Source of the DNA: Ruminococcaceae bacterium UBA7075
GTDB lineage: Bacteria > Bacillota > Clostridia > Oscillospirales > Acutalibacteraceae
NCBI GenBank assembly: GCA_002493635.1
Contig: DKZL01000010.1
Span: forward strand, 1-14,656
Length of the DNA: 14,656 nt
Direction: 5' to 3'
Shown: piece after piece, positions 1 through 7,412 of the stretch
Position numbering within the stretch: the stretch's first letter is position 1
Layout of the letters: each line of letters opens with the position of its first letter
Notes under the pieces: generated by a model
The model's input: only the letters and a program-made list of their open reading frames with translations
Told to the model about the DNA's origin: nothing
The model's database searches: none
Program-made: the position numbers and the translations under genes

Positions 1-1
1 A

Positions 2-1552
2 GAAAAAACAGGCGAGATTTTCTCAAATGTAACTGCAGTCGGCGGCGGATATACTGATGAAAACGGAAATGATGTTGCACTTCCGACTATCTATCAGCCT
101 GAATATTCTGTAAGCAGTTTGTCAGGTGCGGTGTTTGAAATCTATGCTGATGAGAATATTACAACGCCTGACGGAACAGTAAGAGCAACGAAAGACGAGC
201 TTGTCGCAACTCTGAAAACAAATTCGAAAGGCACAGCTACAAGCAAACAGCTTTACATTGGCAAATACCGTGTTGTTGAAACCGTTGCACCGTATGGAAC
301 AGTTATCAATCCCGAACCTCATACGGTTGAACTTACCTACTCAGGACAGAACGAAAAGGTAACCAACACCTCAACATCATTTACAAACGACAGGCAAAAG
401 GTTGAAATCGACCTTACAAAAATTCTTGAACAGGACGAGAAATTCAATATCGGAAACAATGACGAAATCCTGAATATTTCATTCGGACTTTACGCTGATG
501 AAGATTTAAAGGCTTCAAACGGCACAGTCATTCCGGAGAACGGACTGATTGAAATAGTTACTTGCGATGAAAAAGGCAAGGCAACCTTCACCACCGACCT
601 TCCGATTGGAAGTTACTATGTTAAGGAAATCAGCACTGACAGCCACTATATTCTTTCCGATAAAAAATACCCCGTTGTATTTGAATATGCAGGACAGGAT
701 ACAGCAACTGTTCGTATTTCTGTAAATGACGGTGAACCGATTGAAAATGAAATCATCTATGGCACAATCAAAGGCTTGAAGATTGACCGTGAAACAGGCG
801 AAAATATCGCAGGTGCATTATTTGGAATGTTTAAAGCAGAGGAAAAAGAATTGTCAGAAAAAACTGCAATTCTCACCGCTGAATCAAACGAGGAAGGAAT
901 CTTCACTTTTGAAAATGTGCCTTACGGAGAATACATTATCCGTGAGTTAAAGCCTGCCGAGGGTTATCTGCCTAATGAAGAAAACTATACCGTAACAATT
1001 TCTGAAAACAAGGAAATTATCGAAATCACAATTGAAAACGATAAAATACCCGAACTCGGAACAACTGAAACTATTGACGGCAAAAAGGAATTCACAGTTA
1101 ACGGTGATATTACCATTGACGATGTTGTTTCGTACAAGCATCTTATCCCCGGCAAAAAATATATTATAAAAGGTATTTTGATGGATAAAAGAACAGGCAA
1201 GGCGTTCCTTGTTGACGGCAAGGAAGTTTGTTCCGAAATAACATTCACACCCGAAACAGCAGACGGCGAAGTAACTATATCCTTCACTTTTGACGGTTCT
1301 GTAATTACCAAAGATACAGAAATCGTTGCGTTTGAAACTCTCTACCGTGATGGAAAGGAAATTGCCGTTCACGATGACATTGATGACAAGGATCAGACAG
1401 TAACAATTCATCCGCAGCCTGAACCTGAAAAACCGCAGACAGGCGACAATTCAAATCTCGGTTTTTACATCGGCTTAGGTTCTGTTGCTGTCGGCGGTTT
1501 AATTGCATTTCTCATCATCAAATTCAAGAAGAAAGATGAGGACGATGAATAA
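2..1552 (+). CDS. Cna-B/VaFE-repeat surface adhesin with sortase signal, 5' truncated by window
   Basis: The frame is open from base 2, so the gene starts outside the window; 516 C-terminal residues are visible. Three prealbumin-like (SpaA/Cna-B) modules can be seen, beginning near visible residues 41 (SGAVFEIYAD), 133 (DLTKIL...FGLYADEDL) and 254 (KGLKIDRETGENIAGALF). Each has the Lys near its start and a Glu in a Y-x-x-x-E strand (for example YIIRELKPAEGY) expected for an intramolecular isopeptide bond. A VaFE/T-Q ester-bond module follows (about 349-475), with VAFE at 442-445 and the candidate ester Gln465 in DKDQT. The C-terminus has a PEPEKPQTGD sorting signal (K477-G481), a hydrophobic span and a basic/acidic tail, so a wall-anchored product is expected. 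Such proteins are common first genes of Tn1549-like transfer operons and are thought to help cell contact. The stop overlaps the next start (TAATG). An internal TTG at 119 is not a credible start because coding sequence precedes it. Confidence 0.9.
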   Translation, partial: EKTGEIFSNVTAVGGGYTDENGNDVALPTIYQPEYSVSSLSGAVFEIYADENITTPDGTVRATKDELVATLKTNSKGTATSKQLYIGKYRVVETVAPYGTVINPEPHTVELTYSGQNEKVTNTSTSFTNDRQKVEIDLTKILEQDEKFNIGNNDEILNISFGLYADEDLKASNGTVIPENGLIEIVTCDEKGKATFTTDLPIGSYYVKEISTDSHYILSDKKYPVVFEYAGQDTATVRISVNDGEPIENEIIYGTIKGLKIDRETGENIAGALFGMFKAEEKELSEKTAILTAESNEEGIFTFENVPYGEYIIRELKPAEGYLPNEENYTVTISENKEIIEITIENDKIPELGTTETIDGKKEFTVNGDITIDDVVSYKHLIPGKKYIIKGILMDKRTGKAFLVDGKEVCSEITFTPETADGEVTISFTFDGSVITKDTEIVAFETLYRDGKEIAVHDDIDDKDQTVTIHPQPEPEKPQTGDNSNLGFYIGLGSVAVGGLIAFLIIKFKKKDEDDE

Positions 1553-1902
1553 TGCTCAGGGCGTATATCTGTTCGCCTTTGGGCGGAAATGTATCTGCAA
1601 ATATTGAAAATGCAAAACGATATGCCCGATATGCGTTAGAGTGCGGTATGGCTCCGTTCATACCGCATTTTTATGCGCTGATTTTAGATGACAGCAACAA
1701 AGAAGAAAGAAACCTTGGTATGCTTGCGGGACTTTCTATGCTTTGGGTGTGTGATGCGGTCTGGGTTTTCGGTGATGAATTAACCGAGGGTATGAAAACA
1801 GAAATTCGCTTTGCAGAAAAACTGAACATCGAAGTCAGATATATATCGGAGAATGATCTAAGAAAATCGGAGGTAAAAAATGATAAAGTCAAGAAAAATT
1901 AA
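1552..1902 (+). CDS. DUF4406/DUF7768-like protein (nucleoside deoxyribosyltransferase-like fold)
   Basis: A 116-aa soluble protein. The N-terminal strand AYICSPLGG, the following helix (NIENAKRYARYALECG), the PFIPHFYAL segment and the CDAVWVFGDELTEGMKTEI segment match the pattern of DUF4406/DUF7768 proteins. These are related to nucleoside 2-deoxyribosyltransferases and TIR/SLOG-like nucleotide-binding Rossmannoid folds. The family is a frequent passenger of Clostridia ICEs, but its role in transfer is unknown. The ATG at 1552 overlaps the adhesin stop, and the GAGG within the adhesin 3' end is its only visible ribosome binding site, so translational coupling is likely. The lysine-rich 3' end overlaps the next gene by 23 bases. 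Family assignment is from motif memory; no catalytic activity should be assumed. Confidence 0.72.
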   Translation: MLRAYICSPLGGNVSANIENAKRYARYALECGMAPFIPHFYALILDDSNKEERNLGMLAGLSMLWVCDAVWVFGDELTEGMKTEIRFAEKLNIEVRYISENDLRKSEVKNDKVKKN

Positions 1903-2224
1903 GTTATTGAAGTGGTTGGCAGGAATATCAGTAATACTGTTAATGCTCGGAATATCGGCAGTAACAGTATTTGCCGCAGGAGATGTATCATCAGCAATCG
2001 AAAGCACATGGACATCGGCTCAAACACAGATTAAAAATGTTGTAAACAATGTTGTCTTTCCTGCGGTAGATATGATTCTTGCCATACTTTTCTTTGTTAA
2101 ACTTGCTACTGCTTATCTCGATTACCGCAAGCACGGACAGTTTGAATTCACCGCGCCTGCAATACTTTTCGGCTGTCTTGTGTTCTCGCTGACAGCACCA
2201 CTGTACATCTGGACGATACTCTGA
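1880..2224 (+). CDS. small membrane protein, DUF3852-like, pilin (VirB2/TrbC)-like topology
   Basis: A 114-aa protein. A basic N-terminus is followed by a hydrophobic stretch ending in AVTVFAAGDV, which looks like a signal peptide with cleavage near VFA-A. After a polar segment (about 35-55) come two further hydrophobic spans (about 56-75, FPAVDMILAILFFVKLATAY, and about 92-114) separated by a short basic loop DYRKHG. Signal peptide plus two helices around a basic loop is the VirB2/TrbC pilin layout. Length and position just before trbL fit the DUF3852 family of Tn1549-like elements. The start at 1880 is set by GGAGG at 1869-1873. A role as a pilus-like subunit of the channel is inference; the DUF assignment is a recollection. 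Confidence 0.68.
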   Translation: MIKSRKIKLLKWLAGISVILLMLGISAVTVFAAGDVSSAIESTWTSAQTQIKNVVNNVVFPAVDMILAILFFVKLATAYLDYRKHGQFEFTAPAILFGCLVFSLTAPLYIWTIL

Positions 2225-2237
2225 TAACAATAAAAAT

Positions 2238-2269
2238 AAGGCTGTTGTGTTAAGTCATAACAGCCTTTT
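2238..2269 (+). terminator. hairpin with short T-run between pilin-like gene and trbL
   Basis: The arm AAGGCTGTTGTG (2238-2249) pairs with CATAACAGCCTT (2256-2267) through 12 pairs including one G-T wobble. The loop is TTAAGT and TTT/G follows. This has the form of an intrinsic terminator, but the T-run is only about four bases and trbL follows immediately. Partial termination or attenuation inside the operon, or an RNA-processing/stability hairpin, is as likely as full termination. Confidence 0.6.
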
Positions 2270-2284
2270 GTGGAGGTGATTTAT

Positions 2285-3217
2285 ATTTTTGATTGGTTAG
2301 GCGATTTCATTGGTGGAATCGGCAGTGCCATGGGCAGTGTGTTTGATTTCCTCGGTGAACAAATCTCAAACGCTATATGGAACACAATGCTTCAGTGGTT
2401 CTATGAAACGATTTACAACGCTGTTGCAGACTTCTTCACGATGATGGGAAATATGGGAGCAGATGTGTTCGACCTCACTTGGGTGCAGGCGACAATAAAT
2501 CTGTTTACGCTTTTCGGCTGGGCATTGTTCGTCGCAGGCACGGTCGTCGCCGTATTCGATGTTGCAATAGAGTATCAGAACGGCAGAGCAAATATCAAAA
2601 CAACCGCTATAAATGTATTAAAAGGGTTCTTTGCCTGTTCGCTGTTTGGCGTAGTACCTGTGGAGTTGTATAAGTTCTGCATCAGCCTGCAAAACACATT
2701 TTCAAAGGATTTGTCGTCCATAATGGCAGGACAGCAAAGCCTTGATTTAGCCGGACAAAGCACAAGTGTTTTAGAGGGCAGTTTTGCAGTAGCAACACAG
2801 ACAACATTCGGCTTGCTGAATCTGTTATGTATGATTGCTTTTGCCTACTGCGTAATAAAAATATTTTTTGCGAACATCAAGCGTGGAGGAATTCTGCTCA
2901 TTCAGATGGCGGTAGGTTCGCTGTATATGTTCAGTGTTCCGAGAGGTTATCAGGACGGCTTCAATCAGTGGATGAAACAGATAGCGGCACTTTGTCTGAC
3001 GGCATTTATGCAGACAACTCTTCTGTTCCTCGGGTTGCTGACCTTCCCCGGCAATATGCTTTTAGGACTTGGAATAATGCTTGCATCAAACGAAGTTCCG
3101 AGAATTGCACAGCAGTTCGGACTTGATTCATCAGTTAAGGTTAATATGACGAGCATTGTTCACGCAACTACAACTGCCGTGAACCTGACGAGAAGTGTTG
3201 CGAGGGCGGCAAAGTAA
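2285..3217 (+). CDS. trbL: TrbL/VirB6-like conjugative transfer membrane protein
   Basis: About 310 aa, with an amphipathic Gly-rich N-terminus (IFDWLGDFIGGIGSAMG) followed by roughly six hydrophobic spans, for example VQATINLFTLFGWALFVAGT, NVLKGFFACSLFGVV, LLNLLCMIAFAYCVIKIFF, GGILLIQMAVGSLYMFSV and ALCLTAFMQTTLLFLGLL. A short polar tail ends in RSVARAAK. Length, helix number and place before prgI and virB4 match the TrbL/VirB6 proteins of Tn1549-like ICEs, which form the inner-membrane channel core. The start is uncertain. A near-perfect anti-Shine-Dalgarno match GGAGGTGAT lies at 2272-2280, so the upstream GTG codons at 2270 and 2276 are part of the ribosome binding site. The codon at the right distance is ATT at 2285; automatic callers would probably choose 2270. 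Confidence 0.82.
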   Translation: MFDWLGDFIGGIGSAMGSVFDFLGEQISNAIWNTMLQWFYETIYNAVADFFTMMGNMGADVFDLTWVQATINLFTLFGWALFVAGTVVAVFDVAIEYQNGRANIKTTAINVLKGFFACSLFGVVPVELYKFCISLQNTFSKDLSSIMAGQQSLDLAGQSTSVLEGSFAVATQTTFGLLNLLCMIAFAYCVIKIFFANIKRGGILLIQMAVGSLYMFSVPRGYQDGFNQWMKQIAALCLTAFMQTTLLFLGLLTFPGNMLLGLGIMLASNEVPRIAQQFGLDSSVKVNMTSIVHATTTAVNLTRSVARAAK

Positions 3218-3232
3218 AGGAGAATTTATATT

Positions 3233-3502
3233 ATGACAACTTACCTATATCCGCAAAATCTAAAATCTACCGCCAATCTGTGGCTGTGGAGCTTACGGGA
3301 TTTTGCAATTATGAGCATAGCGCTTTTGTTATCAATACTGATACTTGCACAGACGAGGATAATAGTACCGCTTGCAGTGACACTTTGCTTCGGGTTTTTG
3401 TCAATAAGGCTTGAAGATACAACAATTCTTGATTTTATCCGCTATGCTGTAAAGTATTTTATTTCAACTCAACAAATTTTTTATTGGAGGGAGAAAAAGT
3501 GA
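3233..3502 (+). CDS. PrgI/VirB3-like conjugation membrane protein
   Basis: An 89-aa protein. The short polar N-terminus (TTYLYPQNLKSTANLWLWSLRD) precedes two adjacent hydrophobic helices (about 25-42 and 45-60), then a cytoplasmic-looking tail ending YFISTQQIFYWREKK. This is the size and layout of PrgI/TcpE/VirB3-type proteins, which sit directly upstream of the VirB4 ATPase in Gram-positive type IV systems and are thought to recruit it to the membrane. AAAGGAGA at 3216-3223 supports the ATG at 3233. The stop overlaps the next start (GTGA at 3499-3502), so translation is coupled. Here virB4 is displaced by two genes, unlike the usual PrgI-VirB4 adjacency. Confidence 0.75.
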   Translation: MTTYLYPQNLKSTANLWLWSLRDFAIMSIALLLSILILAQTRIIVPLAVTLCFGFLSIRLEDTTILDFIRYAVKYFISTQQIFYWREKK

Positions 3503-4089
3503 AAAAGCAAAAACGAAAAGGCAAATCGGTTCAGGACTTGCTGGGCATAAAAACCTTTACGAAAAACGGCTTGAAGGTTGGCAAGGGAGAACTGATTTTT
3601 TATATGGTTCAGCCGACAAATATTTCCGTACTTTCTCACACGAATATCGAAATCAAGGTGCGGCACCTGATGATGGTACTTTCTGCTGTGCCGGATATTG
3701 AGATTACCTGTACAGACTCGTGCGAGTGCTTTGATACGAACAAAAGCTATATCAAAGGCAGGATTGAAGCTGAACAGAATGATAAGGTCAGAAAAATTCT
3801 TGCTAAAGATCTTGACTTTCTCGACAGTATTCAGACCGAAACCTCAACCGCAAGACAGTTCCTGTTCATTGCAAGGTGTAAATCTTCAAAATCCGAAAAT
3901 GTTTTGCAGAAAGCAAACAGGGTTGAGAAGATTATTTCAGACCAAGGCTTTGAAGTAACCAGAATGAAGAAAGCCGACATCAAGCGTTTTCTTGCAATAT
4001 ATTTTGACGCAAGTATGAACGGCGATTTGATGCCCGATTATGACGGCGAGCAGTATTTTGAAAAGGAGCAGACCTATGAAGAAGCATAA
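3499..4089 (+). CDS. TraC-like conjugation protein (stand-alone, 196 aa)
   Basis: GTG start at 3499 with GGAGGG at 3486-3491; a more upstream TTG at 3484 lies in front of the ribosome binding site and is rejected. The protein starts with a basic tail (KKQKRKGKS) and has a GELIFYMVQPTNISVLS segment, then a strand-helix pattern with DSCECFDTNKSYIK and RQFLFIARCKS, and ends in an acidic tail. It has no membrane span and no Walker motif. The layout resembles the small TraC-like proteins, similar to the N-terminal part of VirB4-type ATPases, seen between prgI and virB4 in some Firmicute ICEs. A complete VirB4 N-domain is present in the later gene, so this is not simply the missing start of a split virB4. 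A VirB4 partner role is inferred. It overlaps the sortase gene by 14 bases. Confidence 0.55.
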   Translation: MKKQKRKGKSVQDLLGIKTFTKNGLKVGKGELIFYMVQPTNISVLSHTNIEIKVRHLMMVLSAVPDIEITCTDSCECFDTNKSYIKGRIEAEQNDKVRKILAKDLDFLDSIQTETSTARQFLFIARCKSSKSENVLQKANRVEKIISDQGFEVTRMKKADIKRFLAIYFDASMNGDLMPDYDGEQYFEKEQTYEEA

Positions 4090-4894
4090 AGGGAAAATCC
4101 AAATGGAAATTGTGATAGGCATATTTTCTGTAATTATAATTGCTTGTCTGATATCAATATTTTCAAGGCTCTATGCCGAAAACAAGGAAACGGAAGAATT
4201 CAGACAGCTTGCAGAAATCGTTACCGAGGAAACAACAGATGCAACCATTGAAGAAACCATTAAAAAGCTACATTTATTAAAAGTCAGTGATTCAGATAAT
4301 GAAGTTCAAACTGGACAGCCTGTGTATTACACAACTTACTATCAGCCACACTCTGTTTCCAATTTGCTGTCGGTAAATAGTGAATGCTTCGGCTGGATAA
4401 GCATAGCAGGAACAAATATCAATTATCCTGTCATGCATACACCCAGTAATCCGCAGAAGTATCTGAACAAAAACTTTTACGGCGAGTACAGCTATAGCGG
4501 TACACCATTTCTTGATGCAAGGTGTTCAGCCGACAGTACCAATCTCATAATTTACGGACACCATATGAACAACGGCACAATGTTTGCAGACCTTTGCAAC
4601 TATACCGATTATTCTTATTTTACGGAACATCCGACAGTTATGCTCGAAACGAAAGACGGGGCATTTGCTTACTCCGTCTTTTCTGTTATGAAAGTAAAAT
4701 CCGATGATGATTGGTACAGATTCACAACAGTTGGAACGGAAAAAAGCTATAACTCAAGAATTGAATATGCAAAAGAGAAATCCATATACGACACAGGAAT
4801 TACACCTGTTTACGGTCAGCAGATTCTAACGCTTTCAACCTGTTACGGATACAATCAAGATGACCGCATACTTGTGTTGGCAGTTCGAAATTAA
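4076..4894 (+). CDS. srtB: class B sortase
   Basis: A 272-aa transpeptidase. A basic N-terminus and a hydrophobic anchor (about 9-27, VIGIFSVIIIACLISIFS) put the enzyme outside the membrane. The catalytic set is visible: His162 in IYGHHM, Cys256 in TLSTCYG and Arg264 in DDRILVLAVR. The CFGWISIAGTNINYPV and YLNKNFYGEYSYSGTPFLD segments are typical of class B. The enzyme would cut a (N/S/K)PXTG-type signal and attach the protein to peptidoglycan. The nearest visible substrate is the adhesin at 2-1552, whose signal reads KPQTG. The start at 4076 is chosen because GGAG at 4065-4068 is well spaced; a longer in-frame start at 4040 adds a run unlike a membrane anchor. It lies between the TraC-like protein and virB4, so sortase expression is tied to the transfer machine. 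Confidence 0.92.
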   Translation: MKKHKGKIQMEIVIGIFSVIIIACLISIFSRLYAENKETEEFRQLAEIVTEETTDATIEETIKKLHLLKVSDSDNEVQTGQPVYYTTYYQPHSVSNLLSVNSECFGWISIAGTNINYPVMHTPSNPQKYLNKNFYGEYSYSGTPFLDARCSADSTNLIIYGHHMNNGTMFADLCNYTDYSYFTEHPTVMLETKDGAFAYSVFSVMKVKSDDDWYRFTTVGTEKSYNSRIEYAKEKSIYDTGITPVYGQQILTLSTCYGYNQDDRILVLAVRN

Positions 4895-4908
4895 AGGGGG
4901 TAAAAATT

Positions 4909-6747
4909 ATGGGACTATTCAATAGAAAACCAAAGGTGCTCACACCAGAACAGGCAGAGGAAATTTACACAAAAGATTTCTTTGATATAATTCTGCCGTC
5001 AACAATAAAATTCTTGACAGATCACTACATTGTCGGCGACTCATACCGCAGTGTATGGGCGGTTCGTGAATATCCGCCGTCAACTGAAGAACAGGCGATT
5101 CTTTCACAGCTTGCAGACAGAAACGGCGTAACGCTTCGCATATACCACAGACTTGTTGAGAGTATGGAACAGCGTAAAATCATACAGAATGCCACACGCA
5201 AAAACAAGCTCAAATCAAGCGGTAACGATGTAAGCGAAACCATTGAAGCACAGGGCAACTTGCAGGATGTTGTCACCCTTATGGCAAACTTACGAAAAAA
5301 CAAAGAACCGTTATTGCATTGTTCAGTATTTGTCGAACTAAAGGCGAAAAGTAAGCAGAAATTAAAGGAGTTGCAGACTGATATTGCAATGGAGCTGACT
5401 CGCTCCAAGATTGAAGTGGATAGATTAACGCTAAGACAGAAAGAAGGTTTTTTGTCGGTGAACCCCATAGGTTCAAATCAATTCGGAAGTTTATATGAAA
5501 GAGTGTTGCCTGCTTCATCTGTTGCAAATCTGTTTCCGTTTAACTTTTCAGGTAAGACAGACCCTAACGGATTGTATATCGGCAGAGATAAGTACGGAAC
5601 GAACATCCTTGTTGACTTTGACAGACGAACAGAGGACAAAACTACATCAAACATCCTTATTCTCGGGAACTCAGGTCAGGGCAAAAGTTATCTTCTTAAA
5701 TTGATTTTAACTAATATCAGAGAAAGCGGAAAGAAAATCGTATGTCTTGACCCCGAAGCAGAGTACGAGGATCTGACAAACGCTCTAGGCGGTTGTTACA
5801 TTGATTTTATGTCAGGCAAATACAAAATCAATCCGTTAGAACCAAAGGATTGGGGTAATGCAAATGAAGAAATTGACTCCAAAACACCCGAACCGTTCAA
5901 GCGTGTTACCCGATTATCACAGCATATTGCGTTTTTGAAAGACTTTTTCAGAACCTACAAGGATTTTACAGACGCACAGCTTGATACAATCGAAATTCTG
6001 CTTATGAAGCTGTACGCACGATTCGGCATTACAGACACAACAGATTACAGCACAAAGAAACCGTCCGACTTTCCTGTGATGAGTGATTTCTATGATTTGT
6101 GCGAAGAAGAATATATGACCTACGACCACAAGAGAAAATATCTCTACACCGAAGAAATTTTACAAGAGGTTTGTTTGGGTATTCACAGTATGTGTGTAGG
6201 TTCTGAAAGTAAATATTTCAACGGTCACACGAATATCACCGATGACAAATTCCTGTGCTTCGGCGTAAAAGGTTTGCTTGACACTAACAAAAGACTCAAA
6301 GACGCAATGTTGTTCAATATTCTGTCGTATATGAGCAACAAACTTCTCGGCGAGGGAAACACCGTTGCATCAATAGACGAGCTTTATTTGTTCCTTTCAA
6401 ACTTAACAGCCATTGAGTATATCCGCAACGCAATGAAGCGTGTTCGCAAAAAGGACTCAGCCGTGATTTTAGCCAGTCAGAACATTGAGGATTTCCTGAT
6501 TCAAAATGTTAAGGAGTATACAAAACCCTTGTTTTCAATTCCGACTCATCACTTCCTGTTTTACCCCGGAAATATTAACCCGAAGGACTTTGAAGATGCG
6601 CTAATGGTAGAACCAAACGAGTATGCCCTAATCAAATTCGGCGAGCGTGGCACTTGTCTGTATCGGTGCGGTAATGAACGCTATTTGCTTCTTGTTCAGG
6701 CTCCCGAATACAAAGCAGAGATTTTCGGCAGTGCAGGCGGCAGATAA
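4909..6747 (+). CDS. virB4: VirB4/TraE-type conjugation ATPase
   Basis: A 612-aa ATPase of the type IV secretion machine. The N-terminal part (about 1-200: IILPSTIKFLTDHYIVGD, SVWAVREYPP, FVELKAKSKQKLKELQ) is the VirB4/TraC N-domain. The C-terminal RecA-like domain has Walker A GNSGQGKS (253-260), Walker B ASIDELYLF (Asp490-Glu491) and the later KKDSAVILASQNIEDFL segment that senses nucleotide. It would power assembly of the channel at the inner membrane with TrbL and PrgI. The ribosome binding site is AAAGGGGG just before ATG 4909, and 14 bases separate it from srtB. The length is that of compact Gram-positive VirB4 proteins and the gene looks intact. The gap that follows (6748-6812) carries the promoter of an unrelated insert. 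Confidence 0.93.
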   Translation: MGLFNRKPKVLTPEQAEEIYTKDFFDIILPSTIKFLTDHYIVGDSYRSVWAVREYPPSTEEQAILSQLADRNGVTLRIYHRLVESMEQRKIIQNATRKNKLKSSGNDVSETIEAQGNLQDVVTLMANLRKNKEPLLHCSVFVELKAKSKQKLKELQTDIAMELTRSKIEVDRLTLRQKEGFLSVNPIGSNQFGSLYERVLPASSVANLFPFNFSGKTDPNGLYIGRDKYGTNILVDFDRRTEDKTTSNILILGNSGQGKSYLLKLILTNIRESGKKIVCLDPEAEYEDLTNALGGCYIDFMSGKYKINPLEPKDWGNANEEIDSKTPEPFKRVTRLSQHIAFLKDFFRTYKDFTDAQLDTIEILLMKLYARFGITDTTDYSTKKPSDFPVMSDFYDLCEEEYMTYDHKRKYLYTEEILQEVCLGIHSMCVGSESKYFNGHTNITDDKFLCFGVKGLLDTNKRLKDAMLFNILSYMSNKLLGEGNTVASIDELYLFLSNLTAIEYIRNAMKRVRKKDSAVILASQNIEDFLIQNVKEYTKPLFSIPTHHFLFYPGNINPKDFEDALMVEPNEYALIKFGERGTCLYRCGNERYLLLVQAPEYKAEIFGSAGGR

Positions 6748-6756
6748 AATTTTGTA

Positions 6757-6785
6757 TTGATAGAATTCTTTATTGATGTTACAAT
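6757..6785 (+). promoter_or_regulatory. sigma-A type promoter for the nuclease-like cargo gene
   Basis: TTGATA at 6757-6762 and TACAAT at 6780-6785 are separated by exactly 17 bases, close to the sigma-70/sigma-A consensus. Transcription would start near 6792, leaving a short leader with AAAGGA about nine bases before ATG 6813. No other internal gene of this operon shows such a clear promoter, so the downstream gene can probably be expressed independently of transfer. Confidence 0.65.
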
Positions 6786-6812
6786 AGTAATAAAACGAAA
6801 GGATGGATAAAA

Positions 6813-7310
6813 ATGAGAAAATCTGAAATAGTTGGAAAATTTGGTGAGACATTTGTAGCATCTTTACTATATAATTTGGGGTATAAAGTTGATATGATTG
6901 ACGAAAATGGTATTGACTTAGCTTGTTATAAAGAAAATAAAAAGTATGGTGTTTCGGTAAAATCAAGAAATATTCAGTTTAATACAAATAACAGTATTAA
7001 TCTTACTTTTAATGATATTGTCCATACTTATAATGAATCAAAATTAAGAGATTTAGAGCCTGCATATGCATTTGTTGTTGCAAATTTATCAAGAATTGAT
7101 GTTTTAATTGTAACACAAGAGTATGTGTTTGAAAATATGTTTTCATCTGTTGATAATGTTAACAATATTAATGAATATATGGACAAGTACACTAGTAAAA
7201 AAGAAAAGGGTTCTACTAAAAGTGTTTCAACAACTTTAGCTTCAAAAAATGATTGGAAAAGTTTACTCGGAAAGCACGGCGTGATTTTTGCAAATTGTTA
7301 TCAGGTATAA
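6813..7310 (+). CDS. PD-(D/E)XK nuclease-like cargo protein
   Basis: A 165-aa soluble protein, not assignable to a named family. The first 55 residues follow the PD-(D/E)XK/Holliday-resolvase-Mrr pattern: a helix with Glu12 in GKFGETFVASLLYNLGY, a strand-turn with Asp35 in NGIDLACY, then GVSVKSR with Lys50. The acidic (or Gln) residue expected two before the Lys is Ser48, so catalysis may be altered or lost. The middle (NLTFNDI, AYAFVVANLSRIDVLIVTQEYVFENM) resembles the core of DUF4365/Mrr-like proteins; the tail is polar. The gene is visibly AT-richer and uses more A/T-ending codons than its neighbours. It has its own promoter and terminator and separates virB4 from the NlpC/P60 gene, which are usually close. 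It is best seen as a transferred cargo gene; a defence or DNA-processing role is inference. Confidence 0.6.
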   Translation: MRKSEIVGKFGETFVASLLYNLGYKVDMIDENGIDLACYKENKKYGVSVKSRNIQFNTNNSINLTFNDIVHTYNESKLRDLEPAYAFVVANLSRIDVLIVTQEYVFENMFSSVDNVNNINEYMDKYTSKKEKGSTKSVSTTLASKNDWKSLLGKHGVIFANCYQV

Positions 7311-7348
7311 TACTGAATAATAAATTGAAGAAAAATACTTTAATGAAG

Positions 7349-7394
7349 TCAACTATTCATTTATTGTTATGGATAGTTGGCTTTCTGTTTTTTT
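7349..7394 (+). terminator. intrinsic terminator after the cargo gene
   Basis: The stem arms 7349-7360 (TCAACTATTCAT) and 7369-7380 (ATGGATAGTTGG) form 12 pairs including two G-T wobbles around an eight-base loop. A T-rich run follows (7381-7394, ending in seven T). It closes the cargo cassette and would also limit read-through from the upstream transfer operon into the NlpC/P60 gene. Confidence 0.7.
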
Positions 7395-7412
7395 AAAAGA
7401 AGGTGGTTTTTA

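Noticed and set aside
119..121. TTG as the start of the adhesin
   Set aside because: The same frame is open and protein-like back to base 2, so the gene is truncated by the window, not started here.
947..1411. Antisense open frame of 154 codons inside the adhesin
   Set aside because: No domain, cysteine/aromatic-rich shadow of the real frame.
5025..5468. Antisense 147-codon frame inside virB4
   Set aside because: Serine/cysteine-rich shadow with no ribosome binding site or domain.
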